Shown in pieces: positions 52,293-60,449 of a stretch of DNA of 64,000 bases (its first letter is position 1; every line of letters starts with the position of its first letter). The translations under genes and the position numbers were made by a program. The notes below the pieces were generated by a model. The model saw only the letters and a program-made list of their open reading frames with translations. It did not search any database and had not been told where the DNA came from. Source of the DNA: Phocaeicola_A sp036804505 (GTDB lineage: Bacteria > Bacteroidota > Bacteroidia > Bacteroidales > Bacteroidaceae); NCBI GenBank assembly GCA_036804505.1, contig DAIRSI010000023.1, forward strand, positions 3,903 to 67,902, given 5' to 3'.

Positions 52293-54120
52293 AAGATATA
52301 CGTTTATGTTGAAATTCGTCTGCCTTCTTTTCACTTTCAGGCGAAAGCTTACCCTTGAGATATTTTTCCATAATCAATGCGCCTATAGGAACACCATAAA
52401 CTGCACCGAAGCCACCATTTTCGACGTAGACAGCAACTGCAATCTTTGGATTATTGCGCGGAGCAAATCCCATAAAAGCAGAATGATCATGTCCTCGGTT
52501 CTGGGCTGTTCCCGTTTTTCCGCAGACTTCTATACCCGGTATATTGGCAGCGCGACAGGTCCCTCCCATCACAGCCTGTCGCATACCACTGATTACATCC
52601 TCATAATATCGAGGTGCAACTAAGGTTTTACGGGGATACCGATAAAGACTGTCTAGTGGCAATCCTTCTACTTTTCTAACCACATGAGGGGTAATAAATG
52701 TTCCTCTATTTGCAATCGTCGTACATAAATTGGCTATTTGGAGTGGTGTCAAAGTTACTTCGCCTTGCCCTATTGCAATACTAATAACAGTCAAACCGTT
52801 CCAACTACCTCTGTATGCTTTATCATAAAACTTCGCATTTGGAATCATACCTCTTTTTTCTCCGGGAAGATCGACGCCCAATTTATAACCGAAACCCATT
52901 GCCACCATTTGATCTTTCCATCTTGTCATAGCATTTTGTACAGAACCGTACTTCCAGCGGGAAGACATCATATGGAACAGTCCCCAGCAAAAGTAGCTGT
53001 TGCAGGATGTTGCTATAGCGGGTATCAAGGATAATGGAGAAGAATGGCTATGACAACCAACCCGTAAATTCCCATAAATAAATCCATGATGACATGGGAA
53101 AGATGTTCCGGGTGTAATAATGCCTTCCTGCAATAGTGTAAGCGCTTGAGCTGCTTTGAAAGTGGAACCCGGGGGATATTGTCCCATGATTGAACGATTC
53201 AACAACGGTTTCCAAGGATTCATGGATAAAGCACGATGATTCTTACCTCTTGCTCGTCCGACCAATAAGCGGGGATCATATGTAGGAGAAGATACCATAC
53301 AAAGAATCTCTCCGGTTTCGGGCTCAATAGCTACAATACTCCCTATTTTCCCCTCCAGCAATCTTTCTCCCAAAGCCTGCAAATCAATATCGATAGATAA
53401 TGTCAAATTTGCTCCGGCCTTTGCTCGCTTGTCAAATTTGCCATTCATATATTTACCTTTAATTCTGCCATGTGCATCCCGCAGCAAAATCTCTGTTCCT
53501 TTTTCCCCTCTGAGCTGTTGCTCGTAAGAACGTTCTACTCCCGTTTTCCCTATATAATCCCCGCTTATGTAATAATTGTCCTCATCTATATCCTTTCTGG
53601 AAACCTCAGCAACATCACCTAAAATATTTGCACCGAACGGATAAGTATATTGTCTGATACTCCTTCGCTGTATGTAAAATCCGGGAAAGCGAAACAGTTT
53701 TTCCTGAAAAACGGCAAATTCCGCAGATGATAATTGAGGTAAAAACATTTGATGTGTATATCTTGAATAACCAGGATTAACTTTTCTATCCTTGATTTCC
53801 GCCATTTTCTTAACAAAAAAATCTTTTGTAATATTCAATGTAGAACATAAATCCATCGTGTCCAAATTCTGGACTTCAGACATAACAACCATCACATCAT
53901 AAGCTCTTTGATTGTAGACCAACAACCGGCCTCTTCTATCAGATATTATTCCACGGGCAGGATATTGGATTTGATTCAACAAGGCATTATTATTAGCACT
54001 CTCTTTATATTCACTGTCGAGAATCTGCAAATAAAACAAGCGGGTGATATAAATAAGTACAATACAAATAACTACACCACCAATAACATATTTTCTGTTT
54101 TCATACTCGTGCCGTCTCAT
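52273..54120 (-). CDS. mrdA: Penicillin-binding protein 2 (elongasome transpeptidase)
   Basis: A 615-residue class B PBP: N-terminal membrane anchor (VIGGVVICIVLIYITRLFYL), pedestal dimerisation domain (~50-215; ARGIISDRRGRLLVYNQRAY), then transpeptidase. The catalytic Ser is in YPPGSTFKAAQALTLL (near residue 313), SxN in ATSCNSYF, and KTG in VCGKTGTAQNRGHDHSAFMG. It cross-links peptidoglycan with RodA. Its start shares one base with the mreD stop (TAATG), and its end overlaps rodA. Confidence 0.95.
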   Translation of the reverse strand: MRRHEYENRKYVIGGVVICIVLIYITRLFYLQILDSEYKESANNNALLNQIQYPARGIISDRRGRLLVYNQRAYDVMVVMSEVQNLDTMDLCSTLNITKDFFVKKMAEIKDRKVNPGYSRYTHQMFLPQLSSAEFAVFQEKLFRFPGFYIQRRSIRQYTYPFGANILGDVAEVSRKDIDEDNYYISGDYIGKTGVERSYEQQLRGEKGTEILLRDAHGRIKGKYMNGKFDKRAKAGANLTLSIDIDLQALGERLLEGKIGSIVAIEPETGEILCMVSSPTYDPRLLVGRARGKNHRALSMNPWKPLLNRSIMGQYPPGSTFKAAQALTLLQEGIITPGTSFPCHHGFIYGNLRVGCHSHSSPLSLIPAIATSCNSYFCWGLFHMMSSRWKYGSVQNAMTRWKDQMVAMGFGYKLGVDLPGEKRGMIPNAKFYDKAYRGSWNGLTVISIAIGQGEVTLTPLQIANLCTTIANRGTFITPHVVRKVEGLPLDSLYRYPRKTLVAPRYYEDVISGMRQAVMGGTCRAANIPGIEVCGKTGTAQNRGHDHSAFMGFAPRNNPKIAVAVYVENGGFGAVYGVPIGALIMEKYLKGKLSPESEKKADEFQHKRISYGTQTR

Positions 54121-54632
54121 TAGCTAGCCTTTTTCTTCATTCTGATGCCTTCAATGGCTATGACGCAAAAAACAGTAAGCAATGTACTTGAGAGGATGGA
54201 AATCAACCAATCTGTCCAATTCACAAAAGAAAAGAATTCTATCGTAAAGAGGACTGTATGATGAAGCAATACACTTATAACTATAAATCGTATGAATGGT
54301 GCTATTCCCATAGTCTTGAAACCCGGTTCTATGGTATCATCGCTGTCACGGGGTGTAAAAAGGCGAACCAATATGGGCTGCAAAAGTGCGTAGAAGGTTG
54401 TAGATGCAGCTGAAACTCCCGGAGTGTTAGAAAAAATATCGACCGCTAACCCAAGAAGGAATCCCCATATAAGTAATTCAGCTCGTGATGTTCCTAAATT
54501 AAGTTTCAGTAACAGGTATATATATAAAAAAGGTGTAGCATATCCAAACAAATGAACATGATTGAACACAAGTACTTGGAAAAATACCAAGACGATAAAA
54601 GCCATTATCCTTTTTATATATACTAGTGTCAT
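54120..54632 (-). CDS. mreD: Rod-shape-determining protein MreD
   Basis: A 170-residue membrane protein with about five helices (MAFIVLVFFQVLVFNHVHLF; ELLIWGFLLGLAVDIFSNTP). Size, hydrophobicity and its place between mreC and mrdA identify it. MreD belongs to the elongasome membrane complex. The stop codon overlaps the mrdA ATG by one base. Confidence 0.9.
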   Translation of the reverse strand: MTLVYIKRIMAFIVLVFFQVLVFNHVHLFGYATPFLYIYLLLKLNLGTSRAELLIWGFLLGLAVDIFSNTPGVSAASTTFYALLQPILVRLFTPRDSDDTIEPGFKTMGIAPFIRFIVISVLLHHTVLFTIEFFSFVNWTDWLISILSSTLLTVFCVIAIEGIRMKKKAS

Positions 54633-54641
54633 ATATTCTTT

Positions 54642-55502
54642 TTATTTATTTGTATCCTCTCCCTCTGCCACTTGCTGTTTCAAAGCCCGGACTTCTTTCA
54701 TTTCACTATTACTTATAACCCGTACAGTGGTCAACCTACTGAAATCCGTCGAAAGTCTTACTCGGAGCTGATAAGACATTCCATCAGCAGAGTTAAAGAT
54801 TTTTTCAACGATTCCGACGAAAATTCCTTGTGGAAATACTTCCGAATAACCACTTGTGACAACTACATCTCCTTTCTTGCAACGTGCATACCGAGGTATA
54901 TCTTCCAAATTGGCATGAAGCGGATCTTTTCCGTCCCAACGCAAGAATCCGTAGTAGTCATGTTCCCTTATCTTACAACTGATACTGGTTTTACTGTTCA
55001 AAATTGGCAGGACGACCGAATAATGAGCTGAAGTCAAATAAACAATACCTACAACGCCTCTACCATCTATCACGCCCATCTCCGGTTTCACTCCGTCAGC
55101 CTTACCCCTATCCAATGTCAGATAGTTGTTTCTTTTATTTATGGAATTATCAATGACGTTTGCCTTAATCATGGAAAGTGTGTGGAAGAGCACTCTCGAT
55201 ACACTATCTATCGGCTGCAAAGAATCTCCTTTAGCTTTCAACACCTTACGCAAGCCTACGACTTGCTGCTCCAATCTGATATTCCTATCAGTCAGTCGGT
55301 CATTTATATCTTTTAAATGAAAATAGGAAGTCACCTCCGAAGACGCCTTATATACAGTACCCGCAACTCCATTAGCTGTAGTGAAGAAAGCACTACCTTG
55401 AAACTGGTTGAATCGGAACAATAAAGTAAAACTGATTATCTCCAGTAAAACAAAGAGAAACCAGTAATTATACTTTAATATGAAGTTCAGCAAATTATGC
55501 AC
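54642..55502 (-). CDS. mreC: Rod-shape-determining protein MreC
   Basis: A 286-residue protein starting at a GTG (55500-55502), chosen because AAAGGAG lies seven bases upstream and the sequence then reads HNLLNFILKYNYWFLFVLLE, the usual MreC start. The open frame reaches 55565 but only through a TTG without a site. A transmembrane helix (~12-30), a coiled coil (~65-95; LKDINDRLTDRNIRLEQQVV), and the beta-rich MreC domain (VIDGRGVVGIVYLTSAHYSV; GDVVVTSGYSEVFPQGIFVG) follow. It scaffolds PBP2 activation in the periplasm. Confidence 0.93.
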   Translation of the reverse strand: MHNLLNFILKYNYWFLFVLLEIISFTLLFRFNQFQGSAFFTTANGVAGTVYKASSEVTSYFHLKDINDRLTDRNIRLEQQVVGLRKVLKAKGDSLQPIDSVSRVLFHTLSMIKANVIDNSINKRNNYLTLDRGKADGVKPEMGVIDGRGVVGIVYLTSAHYSVVLPILNSKTSISCKIREHDYYGFLRWDGKDPLHANLEDIPRYARCKKGDVVVTSGYSEVFPQGIFVGIVEKIFNSADGMSYQLRVRLSTDFSRLTTVRVISNSEMKEVRALKQQVAEGEDTNK

Positions 55503-55587
55503 GTCTAACTCCTTTATAAATATATGACAAATGGTTATCAGTTGAAATTCTAAATTCTCGACCAATAACCATTCATGTAAATTTCAT

Positions 55588-56610
55588 CTATCTCATTAAG
55601 AATGAGAACTTATCAACATTCTTTAATGCAACTCCCGTACCTTTTGCCACACTGTGTAAAGGATCATCTGCAATATGGAACGGAATATTGATTTTATCAG
55701 TCAATCGTTTGTCCAGACCTCGAAGCAAAGCCCCTCCTCCCGACAAATAAATGCCATTATGTACAATATCAGCATACAGTTCTGGAGGTGTACTTTCCAG
55801 GGCACTCAACACAGCCGTTTCAATTTTGGCAATAGATTTGTCTAAGCAATGAGCAATTTCCTCATAACAAACGGATACCTCCATTGGCAAAGCAGTTATT
55901 CTGTTCGGTCCATGCACTATATAATTTTCGGGAGCATCTTCCGTAAGTTCGGTCAAAGCAGAGCCAACATGAATCTTGATTCGTTCAGCCATACGCTCGC
56001 TAACACGCACATTATGTTGACGACTCATATAATCTTGAATATCGGCAGTAAAATCATCTCCGGCAATTCGGATAGAATTATTGGTTACAATACCACCTAA
56101 AGAGATTACTGCAATTTCCGTAGACCCGCCGCCTATATCAACAATCATGTTTCCCTCGGGAGCCTCAACGTCCACTCCGATACCTATAGCAGCTGCCATC
56201 GGCTCGAAAATAAGATACACATCGCGTCCACCTGCATGTTCTGCTGAATCTCGCACTGCACGAAGTTCTACTTCAGTACTGCCGGAAGGAACACCTATCA
56301 CCATACGCAAAGAAGGAGAAAAGAAACGATTACCCATATTGACCATTTTGATTAGGCCTCTCATCATCTGTTCGCATGCATTGAAGTCAGCAATTACACC
56401 GTCTCTTAGCGGACGAACAGTACGAATATTCGGATTTTCCTTCTCATACATCATTTTGGCTTTCTCGCCTACGGCAATCATCTTGTCTGTACGTCTGTCG
56501 AGTGCAACAACCGAAGGTTCATCGACAACGATTTTCCCGTTATTGATAATGATGGTATTGGCTGTACCCAAGTCCATCGAAATTTCTTGTGTGAATGAAA
56601 ACAATCCCAT
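55588..56610 (-). CDS. mreB: Rod-shape-determining actin homologue MreB
   Basis: A 340-residue bacterial actin. Phosphate 1 loop MDLGTANTIIINNGKIVVDE at the N-terminus, membrane-binding start GLFSFTQEISMDLG, phosphate 2 in NMIVDIGGGSTEIAVISLGG, and adenosine-motif GIYLSGGGALLRGLDKRLTD near residue 290. It forms membrane-bound filaments that orient the elongasome. It begins six bases after the truncated purH and precedes mreC by 85 bases. Confidence 0.96.
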   Translation of the reverse strand: MGLFSFTQEISMDLGTANTIIINNGKIVVDEPSVVALDRRTDKMIAVGEKAKMMYEKENPNIRTVRPLRDGVIADFNACEQMMRGLIKMVNMGNRFFSPSLRMVIGVPSGSTEVELRAVRDSAEHAGGRDVYLIFEPMAAAIGIGVDVEAPEGNMIVDIGGGSTEIAVISLGGIVTNNSIRIAGDDFTADIQDYMSRQHNVRVSERMAERIKIHVGSALTELTEDAPENYIVHGPNRITALPMEVSVCYEEIAHCLDKSIAKIETAVLSALESTPPELYADIVHNGIYLSGGGALLRGLDKRLTDKINIPFHIADDPLHSVAKGTGVALKNVDKFSFLMR

Positions 56611-56616
56611 TTTCCT

Positions 56617-57222
56617 TTATTTATTAATTGTTCCACTGAAATAGCCATGAATGGCAGTGTCATAATGAGAAGAAACTCCAAATGCCTCTGTCGCGAACTT
56701 GCGGCGTTGCTCAAAAGTTGTCTCTGCGCCTTGTTCACATAAGATATCGTAGAGAGACTTGTACTGAGCCTTGCTGGCAACAATCACTACATCCTTAAAG
56801 TTCTTTGCTCCGGCACGAATCAAAGAAATGCCACCTATGTCGATTTTTTCAATAATAGCCGGTTCATCTGCTCCGGATGCTACCGTATCTTCAAAAGGAT
56901 ACAAGTCAACAATTACCAAATCAATTTCCGGAATATCGTATTGAGCCATCTGTTCCTGATCTTCCTTTAAGTCTCTACGACTTAAGATTCCACCAAAAAT
57001 TTTCGGATGGAGAGTTTTTACACGTCCGCCCAAAATAGATGGATATGTAGTCAGTTCCTCTACTGCTTGGCAAGGAAGTCCCAATGATTCTATGAAGCTA
57101 TGTGTACCGCCTGTTGAAATGAGTTTTACACCATCAGCATGCAACTTTTTCAGGATTTCATCCAATCCATCCTTGTGGAAAACCGAAACTAAAGCGGTTT
57201 TAATCTTCTTTCTTTCAGCCAT
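56617..57222 (-). CDS. purH: IMP cyclohydrolase domain of PurH (single-domain form)
   Basis: A 201-residue protein covering only the N-terminal MGS-like IMP cyclohydrolase domain: KTALVSVFHKDGLDEILKKL, KLISTGGTHSFIESLG, GRVKTLHPKIFGGILSRRDL, DLVIVDLYPFEDTV, EKIDIGGISLIRAGAKNFKD. Standard bifunctional PurH is about 500 residues with a C-terminal AICAR transformylase, absent here: the frame stops after HGYFSGTINK and mreB starts six bases later, so no frameshifted remnant exists. The domain ends at a natural boundary and its residues look intact, so it is probably functional, with the transformylase encoded elsewhere. First gene of the mre operon. Confidence 0.9.
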   Translation of the reverse strand: MAERKKIKTALVSVFHKDGLDEILKKLHADGVKLISTGGTHSFIESLGLPCQAVEELTTYPSILGGRVKTLHPKIFGGILSRRDLKEDQEQMAQYDIPEIDLVIVDLYPFEDTVASGADEPAIIEKIDIGGISLIRAGAKNFKDVVIVASKAQYKSLYDILCEQGAETTFEQRRKFATEAFGVSSHYDTAIHGYFSGTINK

Positions 57223-57249
57223 TATATTGTATCATTTAATTTTAGAATG

Positions 57250-57257
57250 CAAAGTTA
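57250..57257 (-). promoter_or_regulatory. -7 element for the purH-mre operon
   Basis: TAACTTTG on the minus strand, 27 bases upstream of the purH ATG. Confidence 0.5.
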
Positions 57258-57406
57258 GATATTTATAGCAGGATAATTGCCTATATTTCATATTTTTTAA
57301 TACAAAAGTGCTTGCATGGCAAACACATTGAACCAACACTTCGGTTCCATAAATGATGGTGACAACCTGACCCTTTAGAGAAATTAAATTATATAATGCA
57401 ATAAAT

Positions 57407-57435
57407 AAGGATGAGGACCTAAAGTCCTCACCCTT
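57407..57435 (-). terminator. Terminator after uxuB
   Basis: A stem AAGG-x-TGAGGAC / GTCCTCA-x-CCTT with a five-base loop, placed seven bases after the uxuB stop on the minus strand and followed by an A/T-rich tract. Confidence 0.7.
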
Positions 57436-57441
57436 TAAAAA

Positions 57442-59028
57442 TTATCTTGCGCTTACATACTTATGTAAAGTACTTCTAATCGCACCTGTCCCGGAATACA
57501 GTTCCTTAACCATGCCCTCGATCTGCTCACCAAGGCCAATCTCATAAAGATCAACTCCAAACACATCTTTACGGCTATATAGTTGCTTCAAACAGGAGAA
57601 ACTCTGATCAGGCTTACCTAATTCCAGAGGTTTTACAATAGCTTGAAGCTCTGCCAACATTGGGTCAGGAGAAGGCTCAAATGGCTTTCCATTATCATCA
57701 AGTCCTTTCAGATAACGTGCATAACCGGCCAATGTAAGCGGAATGAGCACTAGATTACTCTTATCCAGTCCGCGAGCCACATACTTCTTTAATGTCTCTC
57801 CGAAACGAATAGGAAGTTTCTGGGAAGTATCCATAGCAATACGCTGAGGTGCATCAGGCATAAAAGGATTTGGCAAACGACGGTTGATAACTGCGCCAAT
57901 GAATTCATATGGATTCAGAACCCCTGGATCTGTTACTACGGGCATAGCCTCCATATATCCTATTTTTTGGATAAAAGCACGAATATCATCATCCGCCATT
58001 TCTGCAGAAATCAGTGTATATCCCAGCATGCATCCATAAATACTCATGGCTGTGTGAAGTGGGTTCAGACAAGTAGTAACTTTCATCGTCTCTACCTTAT
58101 CCACAGTTTCTCTCGTAGTATACAAAGCTCCACCCAAATCAAGAGGCGGACGACCGTTTGTGTAATTGTCTTCTATAACCAAATACTGTACCTCTTCTGA
58201 ATTTACAAAAGGAGCTGTGAATGTGTGCTTCTCCGTTTCAATATAATTATTGTCTTCAAAACCATCAGCGGCAAGCATTTCTTTCACTTTCTCGTGTGGA
58301 CGAGGGGTAATCTTATCAATCATTGACCAAGGGAATGTCACCTTTTTCTCATTCTTGAGATAATTAAGGAAAGCCTCCGGTACCAATCCATCTCTCACCC
58401 AACGTTCGGCATAGCCAAAGACTCCGGCCTTTACCTTATCTCCATTGTGAGAGCAGTTGTCCATGCTCTGAACAGTAAGTGGCAGTTCACCTGCCTGAAA
58501 ACGCTCATAAAGCAAAGCAGTAACCTTACCCATAGCAAATAAAGGATTTAGCCCGCGTGCCAAGTCTGCCTCGTTGAAAGTATAACCCTTTTCAGTAATG
58601 GTGAAAGAAATCATCTGAAGTGAAGGATTGCGGAAAATTTCAATCAGACGTGTCCAATCATCAAACTGAGGATCAGCCTTCAGTGCCTCAGTAACTGATG
58701 CTATAACTTTCTTTTCGATAGTACCTGTAGATTGCAGGCTAACCAGTAGTGAAAGATTATTATAAGGTGCATAAGCCTTGTCGATAACTTCATAATCGAA
58801 AGTCTCAGCCACGATCACACCACGGTCATACTTACCGGTATTAAGTGCATCATTAAGAATTGCAGCAGGAAAAGCACGAAAAATGTTTCCACCGCCAAAG
58901 TGAACCCATGTAGGTTCATTGTGTGTTCTGCGACGAACAGCTTCTATATCAAACTTGGGGAGCTGATAACCTTTTGCCTCCCATTCACCGGCATCAAAAC
59001 TACCGGAAAATATATCATTCAGTTTCAT
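57442..59028 (-). CDS. uxuB: Fructuronate reductase / mannitol dehydrogenase family oxidoreductase
   Basis: A 528-residue long-chain polyol dehydrogenase. The NAD-binding start WVHFGGGNIFRAFPAAILND (residues ~40-60), SMDNCSHNGDKVKAGVFGYA near 205 and KVTTCLNPLHTAMSIYGCML near 320 (catalytic Lys/Asn/His block) define the family. Its position 28 bases after mannonate dehydratase makes NADH-dependent conversion of D-fructuronate to D-mannonate the likely reaction, although tagaturonate or mannitol activity cannot be excluded from sequence alone. Confidence 0.88.
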   Translation of the reverse strand: MKLNDIFSGSFDAGEWEAKGYQLPKFDIEAVRRRTHNEPTWVHFGGGNIFRAFPAAILNDALNTGKYDRGVIVAETFDYEVIDKAYAPYNNLSLLVSLQSTGTIEKKVIASVTEALKADPQFDDWTRLIEIFRNPSLQMISFTITEKGYTFNEADLARGLNPLFAMGKVTALLYERFQAGELPLTVQSMDNCSHNGDKVKAGVFGYAERWVRDGLVPEAFLNYLKNEKKVTFPWSMIDKITPRPHEKVKEMLAADGFEDNNYIETEKHTFTAPFVNSEEVQYLVIEDNYTNGRPPLDLGGALYTTRETVDKVETMKVTTCLNPLHTAMSIYGCMLGYTLISAEMADDDIRAFIQKIGYMEAMPVVTDPGVLNPYEFIGAVINRRLPNPFMPDAPQRIAMDTSQKLPIRFGETLKKYVARGLDKSNLVLIPLTLAGYARYLKGLDDNGKPFEPSPDPMLAELQAIVKPLELGKPDQSFSCLKQLYSRKDVFGVDLYEIGLGEQIEGMVKELYSGTGAIRSTLHKYVSAR

Positions 59029-59055
59029 AATCTATTTAGACTTTACTCTTTGTTA

Positions 59056-60288
59056 TTAATCAAAGAACCCGGGTTGTTTATATTCAATACCTAATTCACG
59101 GTCAACAGTAGCAAGAATACCTTGCACCTGACCTAATGCAAACATACGCCCAAGGAATGAGTAGCCTGCATTATAGCCCTTATCTTCATCATCAAGCATT
59201 GTCATACCATGATCGACACGCATCGGCAAGTTCGGATTTTCCTTTTCGAAGATGCGCGCCAACTCGATAATGTCAGCACGTCCACCTAAATGGCTGGCCT
59301 CCGTAAAGTTACCATTAGGGAAAATATGGCATGAGCGCAGATGTACAAAATGAGTTCTTGGAGCAAATTTCTTGGCCATCTCCACCACATTATTATATGC
59401 ACCGGCTGAAAGACTTCCGGCACAGAACGTAAGACCGTTGTGTTTATTAGGAACCGCATTGAGGAACCACTCGATATCTTCTGCCGTACGTACGATACGT
59501 GGCAAGCCAAGCACCTCGATAGGTGGATCATCCGGATGCACACACATATTCATATTACATTCTTCACAAGTAGGCATGATAGCCTCGAGGAAGTATTTCA
59601 TATTTGCGCGAAGCTTGTCTTTGTCAATGCCCTTGTAAAGGTCAAGGAACTTACGGAATTTCTCAATAGGCTCTTTGTCGCCTTCCTTAAAGTTCCCGCT
59701 GACAAATCCCTGAGTCTTAATGACGATGTTTTCTACCAGCGCATGATCTTTCTCGGGTGTCATAGTCTTAGCCAGTTCATCGCATTCTGCCAATACATTT
59801 CTTCCTTCACCTACACCGGCAGGAAATTTAAAGTTAGCCCATTCATTGCGTGCATTTTCACGCTTCAAAATGTAGATATCGAAATAAGCAAATTCTGCGT
59901 AATTAAAATATAGGTTGCTGGAACCATTTGGGTTCAAATGCAACAAGTCGGTACGTGCCCAATCAAGCACGGGCATGAAATTATAGCAAATAGTGTGAAT
60001 ACCCTCCGCTGAAAGGTTGCGCAAACTCTTCTTGTAGATTTCAATCTGCTCATCCCGGTCAGGACCCGCGTACTTGATTGTCTCTGTCACGGGAAGTGAC
60101 TCAACAACGCTCCAGCGCATGCCGTAACTCTCGATATACTCCTTGAGGTCATGAATCTTCTCACGAGTCCAAAGCTGACCCAAAGGAACATCGTGAAGAG
60201 CTGTCACAATGCCTTCAACTCCAATTTGCTTAAGCATGGCAAGAGTGATCTTATCATTCTTACCAAACCATCTCCATGTTCTTTCCAT
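59056..60288 (-). CDS. uxuA: Mannonate dehydratase
   Basis: A 410-residue TIM-barrel dehydratase converting D-mannonate to 2-keto-3-deoxygluconate. Family landmarks: MERTWRWFGKNDKITLAMLK, VEGIVTALHDVPLGQLWTRE, CYNFMPVLDWARTDL, MNMCVHPDDPPIEVLGLPRI, NGLTFCAGSLSAGAYNNVVE and FVHLRSCHIFPNGNFTEASH (metal-binding Cys/His residues). It is the first gene of a two-gene glucuronate pathway unit with uxuB; uronate isomerase (uxaC) is not in the window. Confidence 0.95.
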   Translation of the reverse strand: MERTWRWFGKNDKITLAMLKQIGVEGIVTALHDVPLGQLWTREKIHDLKEYIESYGMRWSVVESLPVTETIKYAGPDRDEQIEIYKKSLRNLSAEGIHTICYNFMPVLDWARTDLLHLNPNGSSNLYFNYAEFAYFDIYILKRENARNEWANFKFPAGVGEGRNVLAECDELAKTMTPEKDHALVENIVIKTQGFVSGNFKEGDKEPIEKFRKFLDLYKGIDKDKLRANMKYFLEAIMPTCEECNMNMCVHPDDPPIEVLGLPRIVRTAEDIEWFLNAVPNKHNGLTFCAGSLSAGAYNNVVEMAKKFAPRTHFVHLRSCHIFPNGNFTEASHLGGRADIIELARIFEKENPNLPMRVDHGMTMLDDEDKGYNAGYSFLGRMFALGQVQGILATVDRELGIEYKQPGFFD

Positions 60289-60325
60289 TTTATTTTTTCT
60301 TTTTGATTAATTAGTTCGTTGTGGA

Positions 60326-60333
60326 CAAAGATA
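60326..60333 (-). promoter_or_regulatory. -7 element for uxuA-uxuB
   Basis: TATCTTTG on the minus strand, 37 bases upstream of the uxuA ATG. Confidence 0.5.
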
Positions 60334-60395
60334 ATAATAATAAACCGAATGAAACGACTATATTAAGAAATAATAAAACCGAAAACGAAAAAGCA

Positions 60396-60428
60396 CAAAA
60401 AAAACGACATGTCAAATGGCATGTCGTT
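60396..60428 (-). terminator. Terminator after the LruC-domain gene
   Basis: A perfect nine-bp stem AACGACATG / CATGTCGTT with an eight-base loop, followed on the minus strand by T8, 22 bases after the stop codon. Confidence 0.85.
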
Positions 60429-60449
60429 ATTCTATACTTTCTACTTTTA

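Noticed and set aside
54642..55565. Longer MreC starting at 55565
   Set aside because: That codon is a TTG without a ribosome site, whereas the GTG at 55502 has AAAGGAG seven bases upstream.
56617..57222. Considered as a frameshifted or interrupted purH
   Set aside because: mreB begins six bases after the stop, leaving no room for remnant transformylase sequence; the protein ends at a natural domain boundary.
57300..57360. Short inverted GAACC/GGTTC sequence between uxuB and purH
   Set aside because: Only a five-base stem, too weak to call a terminator or an RNA element.
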